This document shows, piece after piece, positions 9,034-17,241 of a stretch of DNA of 64,000 bases. Each line of letters begins with the position of its first letter. The first letter of the stretch is position 1. A program made the translations under genes and the position numbers. The notes below the pieces were generated by a model that did not search any database, was not told the DNA's origin, and worked only from the letters and a program-made list of their open reading frames with translations. Origin of the DNA: G963923945 sp965199175 (GTDB taxonomy: Bacteria > Pseudomonadota > Alphaproteobacteria > G963923945); NCBI GenBank assembly GCA_965199175.1, contig OZ240684.1, forward strand, positions 1,178,001-1,242,000, in the 5' to 3' direction.

Positions 9034-9870
9034 TCAGTCCAACCGGATTTTGTCAACCCCGGCCGGGAAAGCCTGAGACAGACAGCCCCCTAACCGGATC
9101 GGTTCAATATGGTCGGCCAAACCAGTGCGGTCATTGATATCGATGAGAACCGCACATATGGTTGCCTCCCCTTCGGCAACCTGCAAACGGGACCCCCGCA
9201 TCTTGCGGACAAAACGCGCCACCGATTCCTTCTTATCCATACCAATAATCGAGTCATAATCGCCACACATACCAGCATCAGTCTGATACGCCGTACCGCC
9301 GGGTAAAATGCGCGCATCAGCCGTGGGAATATGAACATGGGTCCCGACCACAGCCGATACATGACCATCCAGATAACAGGCAAAGGCATTCTTTTCTGAC
9401 GTTGCTTCGCCGTGAAAATCAATGAAAATTGCTGCTGCCGTGCGGCCAAGGCGATAGCGGGCCAATTCCTCCTGAGCACGGGCAAACGGATCATCCAAAG
9501 CATCCATGAATAAACGAGCCATGAATTGCATCACCACCACCACACGCCCATCTTCCAGGGATATTTCACCAACCCCCCGCCCGGGTGTCCCAGCAGGGAA
9601 ATTACCTGGCCGCAAAAGACGTCGATCAGTCTCAATGTAAGAGATAATATCCCGACAATCCCAGACATGGTTACCGGTTGTGAGAATATCGACACCCGCA
9701 TCATACAGATCCGCACAGATTTTCGGAGTCACCCCAAAACCATGGGCCGCATTTTCACAATTAGCCACCGTGACATCGACCCCTAAGGCATCCTTGAGCC
9801 GGGGCAGCATTGTCATCACGGCCTGACGCCCTGACCGTCCCATAATATCACCGAAAAACAACAGCCTCAT
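9034..9870 (-). CDS. TIGR00282/YmdB-type metallophosphoesterase
   Basis: Calcineurin-like phosphoesterase of the YmdB group, whose characterised members hydrolyse 2',3'-cyclic nucleotides or cAMP. Metal-binding motifs are LLFFGDIMGRSGR at the N terminus, ANCENAAHGFG, TTGNHVWD, IDFHGEATSEK and VVGTHVHIPTAD. The length of about 278 residues is normal. The ATG at 9870 overlaps the upstream cyclo-ligase stop (ATGA), so the pair is translationally coupled. Confidence 0.92.
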   Translation of the reverse strand: MRLLFFGDIMGRSGRQAVMTMLPRLKDALGVDVTVANCENAAHGFGVTPKICADLYDAGVDILTTGNHVWDCRDIISYIETDRRLLRPGNFPAGTPGRGVGEISLEDGRVVVVMQFMARLFMDALDDPFARAQEELARYRLGRTAAAIFIDFHGEATSEKNAFACYLDGHVSAVVGTHVHIPTADARILPGGTAYQTDAGMCGDYDSIIGMDKKESVARFVRKMRGSRLQVAEGEATICAVLIDINDRTGLADHIEPIRLGGCLSQAFPAGVDKIRLD

Positions 9871-10508
9871 GACCCGCCCCCACACTCTGCATGATTGGCT
9901 CTGATTGTGCCTGAATCACCCAAAGACGGGACAGGCCGGACCCCTTTTTCAGTCACAATCCAGTCCAGTCTCTGATCATGCGCATCATGGGGAATTGCTT
10001 TGACTTCCTGCCCGGAAAAAGCCAGACCACAGGCGATAACAGCGGCACTTTGCCTCCGTAACCAAGCCAGGCTGCGATCATAGTAGCCACCGCCATAACC
10101 CAGACGGTACCCGGCCTGATCAAATGCCAACAACGGCGTCAAAACAATACGCGGTGTGACCACCGGATTGCTCTGGTCTGGAATTTGGACATCAAACCGG
10201 CCGGTCACCAGAGGAGTATCCGGCTGCCATCTGCGGAAAATCAACGGCTGTCCGGGGCCGACAATAACCGGCAAGGCACAGATGATATCTCGCCCGGCCA
10301 TCATTTCCAGCAGAGGCCGGGTATCCATCTCATCACCGGTTGGCCAGTAGGCGGCAACCACACCACCACCGGTTATAAAAGGAGCCTTCAAAACATGGTC
10401 ACAAACAGCCAAAGCCGCCGTGATACCCTGGGCTTGCTGTAAGACACGGCGTTGATGACGCGCCACCGACCGCATCGCCGCCTTATGATCATCAAGGCTT
10501 TTGCCCAT
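9867..10508 (-). CDS. fau: 5-formyltetrahydrofolate cyclo-ligase
   Basis: Converts 5-formyl-THF to 5,10-methenyl-THF using ATP. Recognised by the conserved tail PLLAFDQAGYRLGYGGGYYDRSL and the following VIACGLAFSGQEV, with VAAYWPTGDEMDTRPLL earlier. Upstream in-frame starts exist at 10550 and 10595, but the ATG at 10508 gives the usual N terminus. It sits downstream of 6S RNA, the classic ssrS-fau arrangement. Confidence 0.9.
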   Translation of the reverse strand: MGKSLDDHKAAMRSVARHQRRVLQQAQGITAALAVCDHVLKAPFITGGGVVAAYWPTGDEMDTRPLLEMMAGRDIICALPVIVGPGQPLIFRRWQPDTPLVTGRFDVQIPDQSNPVVTPRIVLTPLLAFDQAGYRLGYGGGYYDRSLAWLRRQSAAVIACGLAFSGQEVKAIPHDAHDQRLDWIVTEKGVRPVPSLGDSGTIRANHAECGGGS

Positions 10509-10744
10509 CCTGTCGTTGCTGGTTTTCAGTATCGTTTCCGGCCTGCGCATATAGGAGAATATTGATTTTTTAGTCCAGACAATCCCAACCAGCACGCCCG
10601 GTTGGGAACCAAAATCCTATCCGGTAAACCCGGAGCCAGACCGTACAGATATACTGCATAAATATACCGCATAGATATGCTGTAACAGAAACGCTGTGCA
10701 TCATCCATCATGAACATATCAGGACTTCTCACCAACCCAACAGC

Positions 10745-10912
10745 GGAGACGGAACCGCAAAGACCGTCGGCCCGGATGATCCTCGTGGCCTATAAAAATA
10801 GGTGGGCGCCATATACCAAAGCCAGGACTCCGGCAGGGACGGCTCCCTTGAGAAACAATTGACCCGAGAGATGCTTTTGGAGCCTGACCTGACTCGCAGC
10901 CCCGTCACCTCC
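10745..10912 (-). ncRNA. ssrS: 6S RNA (RNA polymerase regulator)
   Basis: There is no gene between zapA and fau, which is the conserved position of 6S RNA. The minus-strand segment closes on itself: the 5' arm (10912-10893: GGAG, ACGG, GGCTGCGA) pairs with the 3' arm (10762-10745: TTTGCGG, CCGT, CTCC) through at least 14 pairs including G-U. The enclosed 168 nt match the usual length of 150-190. 6S RNA mimics an open promoter and sequesters sigma70 holoenzyme in stationary phase. Exact ends are estimates. A covariance-model search would settle it. Confidence 0.75.
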
Positions 10913-10919
10913 ATCTTAT

Positions 10920-11288
10920 CTAGGCAACCTCAAAACGAGACGCAAGCCTTTCAAGGCGATCAGCCACCCCCTCCAACAGATCAGCCACCCTCACCAGATC
11001 ACCGCTATCATGGTGTTCCGGGGCATTTTGATCCAGGGTGGTTTGATCCGGAGCATTTTGATTCGTGACAGAATGGTCCGAAAACTGACGCATTTCAGCC
11101 AATTCATCACAAATCAGGAGAGCCGCCATCAGCAACAGCCGCGCTTCACCAACCTGACCCACTGACCGGGCCAAATCGGTAACCTGCCGGTCAACCATTT
11201 CAGCCAGCCCCCGCAAGTGACCTTCCTGACCATCATCACAAGCCAATTCATAAGGCTGGCCATTGATCCGGATATTAACCTGCCCCAT
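10920..11288 (-). CDS. zapA: Cell division protein ZapA
   Basis: ZapA cross-links FtsZ filaments at the Z-ring. The N terminus MGQVNIRINGQPYELACDDG and the helical segment LAEMVDRQVTDLARSVG are typical, followed by ARLLLMAALLICDELAEM and a C-terminal coiled coil (LEGVADRLERLASRFE). Between them is an Asn/Asp/Pro-rich linker that contains a short duplicated motif (DQTTLDQNAPE, preceded by NQNAPDQ). Length 122 residues. Confidence 0.9.
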   Translation of the reverse strand: MGQVNIRINGQPYELACDDGQEGHLRGLAEMVDRQVTDLARSVGQVGEARLLLMAALLICDELAEMRQFSDHSVTNQNAPDQTTLDQNAPEHHDSGDLVRVADLLEGVADRLERLASRFEVA

Positions 11289-11291
11289 TGA

Positions 11292-11513
11292 TCACCCCAA
11301 AATCTTTTCAAGACGTTCAATGGCGGTATCCAGACGCTCGCGGATTGCCTGGCGGGAGTGTTGCCATTGTGCAGACCGGTTTAACTGGACATCCTTATTC
11401 AGGCCAGCCTCATCAAGGCCTGCTGATGGCACAGCCTTTTCGAGTCGTCCCAGAGCATGATCAATGCGGCCTCCGGCATCATGCAAACGCTTCAATAAAT
11501 CCTCAGAAGACAT
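11292..11513 (-). CDS. Small coiled-coil protein upstream of zapA (DUF4164-like)
   Basis: About 73 residues, mostly helical: an N-terminal helix (SSEDLLKRLHDAGGRIDHAL), then a C-terminal heptad segment (AIRERLDTAIERLEKIL). It lies 3 bp before zapA. Small coiled-coil proteins annotated as DUF4164 occupy this position in many alphaproteobacteria and are presumed to be division-related by location. The ATG at 11513 gives the conserved MSSEDLL start; an upstream start at 11537 is possible. Confidence 0.65.
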   Translation of the reverse strand: MSSEDLLKRLHDAGGRIDHALGRLEKAVPSAGLDEAGLNKDVQLNRSAQWQHSRQAIRERLDTAIERLEKILG

Positions 11514-11954
11514 CGCTTCTCCATCTATCTCATACAAAATGACTAACTCCGGAAAATGATCAGCCCCTGAAAATGATCAGCCCCAGAATTGATGAGTCAT
11601 TTTTTATGTACTGAATATTTATTTTATGTACTGAATTTTATGTACTGAATTTTCAGGTTATTTCTGATATTTTTCAGATTGTCTTTGAATTTTTTATCGA
11701 TTTTTCAAACTATTTTGGCGTCTTAGTGCTGATTCTTCAACAAAAATATACGGGGATCAATATCCATTTTATATGGATCTTATAGATATATGCTGCGATG
11801 ATTGACATGAATATTTTGATTTTGAAAAGACCAAAAGACGTTTTCGAAAAAAATCAGATATTCTCAAAAAATCAGATATTCTGAAAAAATCAGATATTTT
11901 CGAAAAAATCAAACAAACCCTCTCAGGCTGAAACACCCTCTCTGACCGATTATT
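11514..11954. other. AT-rich divergent spacer with repeats
   Basis: This is the divergent promoter region between the zapA group (minus) and the metallo-hydrolase (plus). It is visibly AT-rich. It contains TTTTATGTACTGAA three times (about 11604-11650) and an 18-bp repeat at 11848-11901. No gene or known RNA was recognised. Confidence 0.5.
11848..11901. repeat. 18-bp tandem repeat, three copies
   Basis: Units start at 11848, 11866 and 11884, each AAAAAATCAGATATT followed by a variable three bases. A partial fourth copy (GAAAAAATC) follows. Confidence 0.85.
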
Positions 11955-11960
11955 TTGATC

Positions 11961-12941
11961 ATGCTGTCTGTGTCCATCCTGCGGTCATTATCGCTCACCT
12001 GGCGCGGTTTTCAGGTCATTTTTCCAGCCGGGCTCTGTGCCATCATGGCATACCCTATACAGGCATATGCCGATACGCAGACATTTGACCTCATCGAAGC
12101 CGCCCCGGGAATTTATGTGCATCAAGGGGTTCATGAAGACGCCAACCCCGATAACCGGGGTGATATTGCCAATATCGGCTTCATTGTCGGGGATGAAACA
12201 GTTGCGGTCATTGATACCGGCGGGACGTATAAATTGGGACAACGCCTGCGCACCGCCTTGCGTACAATCACCGATATGCCAATCGGCTATGTTATCAATA
12301 CCCATATCCACCCAGACCATATTTTCGGGAATGCCGCCTTTGCAGATGATCAGCCGGTCTATGTCGGGCACGCCCGGCTGGGTCCGGCCATGGAAGCAAC
12401 GGCTCCGTATTATATTCCACAACTCACCCGCGCTGTCGGGGCCGAAGAAGCCGCCGGCTCGATCATGGTCCCACCCACACGCATTGTCCGGACCGATACA
12501 CCAATCCAGATTGATCTGGGAAACCGGATTTTAGAACTGCGGGCCTGGCCGGTCCATCACTCACCAACCGATCTCACCATCTTCGACCAAAAAACCCGGA
12601 CATTATGGGCCGGATCTGTTTTCGTCGAACGTATCCCGTCAATCACCGGCAGCCTGCCTGGCTATATTGAGGTTCTGGAAGAGATGAAAACCATCCAGGC
12701 TCTCCGCGTCATCCCCGGCAATGGTCCGGCCCCGGCACCCTGGCCGCAAGCCGCCGAACCAATGCTACGTTACCTTAAAACATTGGCTGATGGCATTCGG
12801 GCGGTTCTGGCACGCGGCGGCGATATAAACGAGGCTGTGGCCACGGTTGGTCATTCAGAAAAAGACTATTGGCTGTTGTTTGATGACTACCATGGCGGCA
12901 ACATCACCACCGGATTCGCCGAACTAGAATGGGAAGACTAA
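11961..12941 (+). CDS. Secreted metallo-beta-lactamase-fold hydrolase (QRSMZH-2/SoxH-like)
   Basis: The N terminus is hydrophobic and ends AYA-DT, consistent with Sec export. The metallo-beta-lactamase zinc motif HIHPDH lies near residue 117, with the downstream ligand His in VHHSPTDL. The opening APGIYVHQGVHEDANP and DIANIGFIVGDE match what I recall of the quinoprotein relay system zinc metallohydrolase 2 group, which is linked by context to PQQ enzymes and c-type cytochromes. No PQQ or quinoprotein gene is visible in this window, so the specific role is inferred. ATG at 11961; a TTG at 11955 is the only nearby alternative. Confidence 0.75.
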   Translation: MLSVSILRSLSLTWRGFQVIFPAGLCAIMAYPIQAYADTQTFDLIEAAPGIYVHQGVHEDANPDNRGDIANIGFIVGDETVAVIDTGGTYKLGQRLRTALRTITDMPIGYVINTHIHPDHIFGNAAFADDQPVYVGHARLGPAMEATAPYYIPQLTRAVGAEEAAGSIMVPPTRIVRTDTPIQIDLGNRILELRAWPVHHSPTDLTIFDQKTRTLWAGSVFVERIPSITGSLPGYIEVLEEMKTIQALRVIPGNGPAPAPWPQAAEPMLRYLKTLADGIRAVLARGGDINEAVATVGHSEKDYWLLFDDYHGGNITTGFAELEWED

Positions 12942-12969
12942 AAAACTCCAGCGATCTGCCGACCATCCC

Positions 12970-12997
12970 TTGACATGTCTTGCAGGCATATTACATA
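12970..12997 (+). promoter_or_regulatory. Candidate sigma70-like promoter before the hsp20 leader
   Basis: TTGACA at 12970-12975 and TACATA at 12992-12997 are separated by 16 bp. The site is 240 bp before the hsp20 start, so any transcript would include the 17-bp repeat array in its leader. This is a sequence match only. Confidence 0.3.
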
Positions 12998-13070
12998 CCC
13001 AGTGTCTGCCGGATGCCGCTTGATTGGGTCCGGGACCAAAGCTGGCTCTGCACAGCATCTGTCACAGTCG

Positions 13071-13147
13071 GTTACGTATACAAATCAGTTACGTATACAA
13101 GTCGGTTACGTATGCAAATCGGTTACGTATACAAATCAGTTACGTAT
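13071..13147. repeat. 17-bp tandem array, four full copies and a partial fifth
   Basis: Units of the form GTTACGTATACAAATCA start at 13071, 13088, 13105, 13122 and 13139. Copies differ at one to three positions, and each contains the palindrome TACGTA. The array lies 90 bp upstream of the hsp20 start codon. Confidence 0.9.
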
Positions 13148-13184
13148 TACGTCACGCGATAGTGCTGTTGGATGCTGTTAGGGG

Positions 13185-13238
13185 TCACAAAACTTGCTTC
13201 AATCATAAACCTTGCTTCAATAAGGAGGTCGAACCATG
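13185..13238 (+). promoter_or_regulatory. ROSE-type RNA thermometer masking the hsp20 ribosome-binding site
   Basis: The leader ends in a hairpin that hides the Shine-Dalgarno sequence. CCUUGCUU (13210-13217) pairs with AAGGAGG (13222-13228) across a CAAU loop, leaving G13214 bulged opposite the Shine-Dalgarno. The 5' strand contains UUGCU, which fits the UYGCU signature of ROSE elements controlling small heat-shock genes in rhizobia and other proteobacteria. On heating the hairpin should open and allow translation. The anti-SD motif CTTGCTTCAAT also occurs a second time at 13192-13202. Confidence 0.75.
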
Positions 13239-13733
13239 AATGCTATTGATTTTTCCCCTCTCTTTCGGACATCAATCGGCTTTGACCGACTCACCCGCCT
13301 GGTTGAGGAAACCCTTGATAACGGGCTGAGCGACAGTAATTATCCGCCTTACAATATCGTCAAAGCAGATGACAATGCCTACCGCATCACAATGGCTGTG
13401 GCGGGTTTTGGTGAGAACGATCTGGATATCGTAGCCAAAGAAAATACCCTCATGGTCAAAGGACACCGGAACTCTGTGGATGATGACCAGGTTTATTTAT
13501 TTCGCGGCATTGCCGGGCGCAGTTTTCAACAAAATTTCAGCCTGGCCGATCACATGAAAGTGATCGGTGCCCATCTGGATAATGGGTTGCTTCATATTGA
13601 TCTGGAAAGGGATATCCCTGAAGAAATGAAACCGCGCCAGATTTCCATTACCAATGGAACCCCTAAAAATCTCAATGGTGCGGATAAAAGAATTCCCGAA
13701 GGAAAAACAACAAAAGAAAAGCAACTCAACTAA
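13236..13733 (+). CDS. Small heat-shock protein, Hsp20/IbpA family
   Basis: ATP-independent holdase that keeps unfolding proteins soluble until DnaK and ClpB can act. The 165-residue product begins MNAIDFSPLFRTSIGFDRL, as in class A alphaproteobacterial Hsp20s. The alpha-crystallin domain covers about residues 40-135 (YNIVKADDNAYRITMAVAGF and LMVKGHR), followed by the edge strand AHLDNGLLHIDLERDIPEE. The tail is Lys-rich. A strong AAGGAGG lies 7 bases before ATG and is sequestered in a thermosensor hairpin. Confidence 0.93.
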   Translation: MNAIDFSPLFRTSIGFDRLTRLVEETLDNGLSDSNYPPYNIVKADDNAYRITMAVAGFGENDLDIVAKENTLMVKGHRNSVDDDQVYLFRGIAGRSFQQNFSLADHMKVIGAHLDNGLLHIDLERDIPEEMKPRQISITNGTPKNLNGADKRIPEGKTTKEKQLN

Positions 13734-13788
13734 ACTCAACTAACTGTGTTTTCTTTTGGCTATGCTTTATTCACGGAGCATGACGATC

Positions 13789-13841
13789 CATAAGCAAGCA
13801 TCCGGAACAACCACATCCGGATGTCTTGCTTGTGGCTTATG
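13789..13841. terminator. Long imperfect hairpin after hsp20
   Basis: CATAAGC-AAGCA-TCCGG (13789-13805) pairs with CCGGAT-CTTGCTTG-GCTTATG (13817-13841) around an AACAACCACAT loop, with small internal bulges. No strong U-run follows, so termination is plausible but a structured 3' element is also possible. Confidence 0.45.
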
Positions 13842-13934
13842 TTTCAGAAATGTCCCCAAAGCCCTTGCGGGACCTGACCGGCCCAATAAGCAAGCCCCCC
13901 GCATGATCATATAGATCCTGCACGCTCACAGAGA

Positions 13935-14222
13935 CTAACCACCGCCCCGCCGGTAGACAGAATCAATCTGTTCCATCATCGCTTCAGCTTCCTGACGACA
14001 CTGGTCATGAAAATAAAACACAACTGTCGTACGGGGCAATGTCAGGCTCGCCAGGACACGCGATTGCTCTGGCCCCAATTCAATCTCAAGCCAACCATCG
14101 GTACTCACGATCCGTAGACCATGATTCCCCAGGCTGCATGGTGAGCCAACCGAATGATGCGGAGCCACCCGCCGCATTGCATTGGGCAATATACGCAGAA
14201 AATCGGCATGCGAAATGCTCAT
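13935..14222 (-). CDS. Conserved hypothetical protein next to a MoaD/ThiS-like gene
   Basis: About 95 residues starting MSISHADFLRILPNAM and ending YRRGGG. The segment LEIELGPEQSRVLASLTLPRT looks conserved, and similar small proteins occur in other alphaproteobacteria as far as I recall. No known domain, membrane segment or catalytic motif is visible. It is 68 bp downstream of the ThiS-like gene on the same strand, which hints at a shared role in sulfur-carrier or cofactor chemistry but does not prove it. The ATG at 14222 is preferred over 14267. Confidence 0.6.
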   Translation of the reverse strand: MSISHADFLRILPNAMRRVAPHHSVGSPCSLGNHGLRIVSTDGWLEIELGPEQSRVLASLTLPRTTVVFYFHDQCRQEAEAMMEQIDSVYRRGGG

Positions 14223-14290
14223 ATCGCGCCGGAAACTCCAGCTTTTTTGATCTTTTGATCCCGGCACAGAAAAACGTCAATGAAACGGAT

Positions 14291-14542
14291 TCATCCTCCG
14301 GCGATGGGAGGCCAGATCGCCAGATGATCTCCCGCAGACAATCGCCGCTGATCACGATCTGCCGGTGCGATATACTGACCATTGACCAAAACCAAATGAG
14401 TCAAGGCTTCAGGAAGACCGTAACGGTCAATAATATCAGCAACGCTGGTTTGCGCATCAATATCAATGCTGATCTGGTTGTTTTCGGCTCCAGGTGGCAG
14501 ATAACGCGCCAGCATGGCATAGAGCTTAAAAACGATTGTCAT
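14291..14542 (-). CDS. MoaD/ThiS family sulfur-carrier protein
   Basis: An 83-residue ubiquitin-like protein ending in PPIAGG. The terminal GG is the thiocarboxylation site by which such proteins donate sulfur in molybdopterin or thiamine synthesis. Conserved blocks are MTIVFKLYAMLARYLPPG, TSVADIIDRYGLPEALTHLVLVNG (split at IIDRYGLP) and LSAGDHLAIWPPI. No moaE, thiG or thiF is nearby, so the pathway is not fixed. An in-frame upstream extension passes through repeat-derived sequence and is not believed. Confidence 0.85.
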   Translation of the reverse strand: MTIVFKLYAMLARYLPPGAENNQISIDIDAQTSVADIIDRYGLPEALTHLVLVNGQYIAPADRDQRRLSAGDHLAIWPPIAGG

Positions 14543-14557
14543 GGACCCAGTCTTCAT

Positions 14558-14605
14558 GATCCTGGTACTCTGTGATCCTGGTATTCTATGATCCTGGTAT
14601 TCTGT
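14558..14605. repeat. 16-bp tandem repeat, three copies
   Basis: GATCCTGGTACTCTGT and two near-identical copies start at 14558, 14574 and 14590, immediately upstream of the ThiS-like start codon. The rest of 14543-14839 also contains CAATCAATT and CAATACAGACAC duplications and no gene. Confidence 0.85.
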
Positions 14606-14839
14606 CCGGTTTTTGCCCGACCATTTTTGCGCAATCAATTTTTGTACAATCAATCTACAACCAATACAGACACTAACCAATACAGACACCAACCATTGAT
14701 CTTCATCAGTATCCTGATCGTATTGTCGTCAAAGATCAAGGTCGCCAAAGACCAGGGGCATCACATTTGCGCAACACCAGGAGCGATTGGAGAAACCCAA
14801 ACAATTCCGGCGACCTTAACACAGCCCCGGCGCATTGAA

Positions 14840-15244
14840 TTATTTTCCGCCAATACAGCTTTTAGCAGACTTCTTACCACGCTCCAGCACACATTGCTCA
14901 GCAATGCGCTTATACATTCCACGGCGGATCATCGGCATAGAAATATGGGATGCCGCATCATTGGCGATATCATAATAGCTTCTTTCCATACTCTCATCAA
15001 TCACATCAGATAAGAGACGGTCCCGGGTTGTGGCACTGAAAATAGCCTTACTTTGCTCCACACGGGCAAGCAGTTCACGTCGTATTCTCTCATCTTCGTC
15101 CGGACCACCACCAAGCAGAACCAGGAAGAGGGTCACACCAACAATGACCAGAAGACCCCCGATCCCACAACAAATCCAGACCAAACGTGACTTGCGTGGC
15201 GTGTCTTCTCCGTCGCTTTCTTGATTCGGGCCTTCTAAATCCAT
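14840..15244 (-). CDS. Hypothetical single-pass membrane protein
   Basis: 134 residues. A charged N terminus (MDLEGPNQESDGEDTPRKSR) is followed by one strong transmembrane helix (LVWICCGIGGLLVIVGVTLFLVLL, residues about 21-44) and a roughly 90-residue soluble domain ending CVLERGKKSAKSCIGGK, with two Cys near the C terminus that could form a disulfide if periplasmic. I do not recognise the family. The codon pattern is like its neighbours and it has its own spacer on both sides. Confidence 0.6.
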   Translation of the reverse strand: MDLEGPNQESDGEDTPRKSRLVWICCGIGGLLVIVGVTLFLVLLGGGPDEDERIRRELLARVEQSKAIFSATTRDRLLSDVIDESMERSYYDIANDAASHISMPMIRRGMYKRIAEQCVLERGKKSAKSCIGGK

Positions 15245-16000
15245 AACGTCTCTCCAAACCCATCTTCGATATGTGTCAGCTATTCACCGCTGATACTCTT
15301 GTTGGTACTTATTCTGTTGTTGGCACTCATCTGTCTTGCACTTTTACAAACCAAGCCCAAAAACGGTATATTCAATAAGCAATAAGCACCAACCAGTAAT
15401 GAGTAATCACCTACGAGTATCGTTATTTATTGCAAATTTTCACTTAATTTTTGTGTTATATTTAATTATTTTATTAAATTATTTTTGTATTATATTAAAT
15501 TTATCTTATTTTTTACGTACCAGTCGTCAGTTCTATCCTGTCTTTGAGAGACACGCAACCCTAAAGAATATTTCTCTGGTGTATGACGGATTAGAATGAT
15601 CGCGTTGAGCACAAGATTTCGCCAGTCTGTGGCTTCGTCAATATGATTGGTCGACATGTAGCAATCAACACATATCAATTCAATCAATACGTATCAAAAC
15701 CCTATTCAGGATCAATCAGCTCATATCCAGGATACACCCGGAACCAGAGGCGGCTAAATATTGAATATCAAATAAATATTGGATATCAAACCTAACGGCA
15801 CATAAGGCAAAACCCCATCAGTGATATGCCGAATCACCCCACCTTCAATCACCTTAATGCCCGGCACTGTTATTCTCAATCATTTTGTCTTCAACTACGT
15901 ACCTGGCTACATCCCGTTTCCCGGAATTTGTCAAATGCAACCCCAGGCTCGGCATCACCACAAGAGCCTGAATTCACGAATTCAGAGGATATATCCGGTG
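15245..16000. other. AT-rich spacer without a recognisable gene
   Basis: These 756 bases between the membrane protein and rpoH are AT-rich in the middle (15410-15520). Around 15760-15790 is a duplicated AATATTGGATATCAAA-type motif. A minus-strand open frame of 65 codons (15490-15687) shows no family resemblance. The stretch may hold the rpoH 3' region or a decayed gene; I see nothing certain. Confidence 0.4.
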
Positions 16001-16855
16001 TTAATTGGCCAACCGCTGTTTACGATCAAGAGCACGAACAGACCGGCGCAACTTCTCGAAAGCCCGCATCTCAACCTGGCGAACCCGTTCGCGTGAAATG
16101 CCGAATCGTGTACTGAGTTCTTCTAAGGTACAAGGCTTATCCCTCAGCCAGCGTTCACTTAAAATAGAGCGTTCGCGTTCGTTGAGATGACTAAGGCTTT
16201 CCTGCAACAAAGAGCGACGATTGGATAATTCTTCCCAGGCACCATATGTCAACTCCTGATTGTCCTGATCATCGACGATCCAGTCAATCCATTCGCTGTC
16301 GCTGTCTTCACGCAACGTCGTATTCAGGGAATGGTCCGGTGCTGAAATACGGGCATTCATGGTGATCACGTCCTGCACCGGGACATTGAGGACCTTGGCA
16401 ATATGCGTGGCCCCTTCAGAACTCAGACATTCATCATCCATTTCCCGAAGCCGGTTTTTCAGAGAACGCAATTTGAAAAACAGCTTTTTCTGAGACGCCG
16501 TCGTACCGATTTTTACCAAAGACCAGGAACGCAGAATATATTCCTGGATCGATGCCCGTATCCACCACATCGCATAGGTAGACAAACGGACCCCCCGCTC
16601 CGGATCAAAACGCCGTACAGCCTGAATGATGCCAATATGACCTTCAGCAATCAGATCAGAAAGCGGTAAACCATAGCCCCGGTAATGTGAGGCAATCTTG
16701 GCGACCAACCGGAGGTGACTTTTAATCAGACACTCCGCAGCCTTGCTATCTCCCTTGTCGCGCCATTGCCTGGCCAGACGGGTCTCTTCTTGCGCTTCCA
16801 AAATCGGGAAACGCTGAATCTCCCCAAGATAGCCGGATAAGTTATCTTCCAGCAT
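16001..16855 (-). CDS. rpoH: Heat-shock sigma factor RpoH (sigma-32)
   Basis: Alternative sigma factor for heat-shock promoters. The 284 residues contain region 1.2/2.1 (SGYLGEIQRFPILEAQEE), region 2 (DLIAEGHIGIIQAVRRFDPE and LSTYAMWWIRASIQEYILRS), the diagnostic RpoH box (QKKLFFKLR) that separates it from RpoD and RpoS, and a region 4 helix-turn-helix (TLEELSTRFGISRERVRQVE). ATG at 16855. The region 16856-17241 upstream holds only repeats. Confidence 0.94.
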   Translation of the reverse strand: MLEDNLSGYLGEIQRFPILEAQEETRLARQWRDKGDSKAAECLIKSHLRLVAKIASHYRGYGLPLSDLIAEGHIGIIQAVRRFDPERGVRLSTYAMWWIRASIQEYILRSWSLVKIGTTASQKKLFFKLRSLKNRLREMDDECLSSEGATHIAKVLNVPVQDVITMNARISAPDHSLNTTLREDSDSEWIDWIVDDQDNQELTYGAWEELSNRRSLLQESLSHLNERERSILSERWLRDKPCTLEELSTRFGISRERVRQVEMRAFEKLRRSVRALDRKQRLAN

Positions 16856-17241
16856 GATGCCGAAGAACCCGTTTCAATAAAGCTCCCATCACAATATTTC
16901 TCCCTTTTTTAACTTCTCCCTTTTCCTCCCGGTTGAGCCAATGTAAGGCCCCAATCAGCACCAGGAAACAGATCCATCCGATGCCCGGATATCAAACAAA
17001 AACGCAGGTGAGAACTGACTGTGACTGTAAACTGACTGTGACTGTAAACTGACTGTGATTATAAACTTAGAATTTTCGATGACTTTTTTGAGGGAACAAC
17101 AACGTAATATTGGAAAATAACAACGTAATATTGGAGAATTAAGAATAAAATATTGGAAAATTAAGAATATTGGAAAAATATTAGAAAATGAAGATAAATA
17201 CCGGAAAATCAAAGCAATGTTGGAAAATTAAAATAAAAAAT
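16856..17241. other. Repeat-rich spacer between rpoH and rluD
   Basis: No gene is seen. The segment contains a 17-bp array (17015-17065), then a series of loosely repeated AACGTAATATTGGA and AATATTGGAAAA units from about 17098 to 17190. The promoter for rpoH must lie in its left part. Confidence 0.5.
17015..17065. repeat. 17-bp tandem repeat, three copies
   Basis: CTGACTGTGACTGTAAA at 17015 and 17032 is exact; the copy at 17049 differs at two positions. Confidence 0.9.

Noticed and set aside
13071..13147. Possible CRISPR array from regular 17-bp repeats
   Set aside because: The units are directly adjacent with no spacers, too short for CRISPR repeats, and no cas gene is present.
15490..15687. 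65-codon minus-strand frame between the membrane protein gene and rpoH
   Set aside because: No ribosome-binding site or family resemblance; the surrounding sequence is AT-rich and repeat-bearing.
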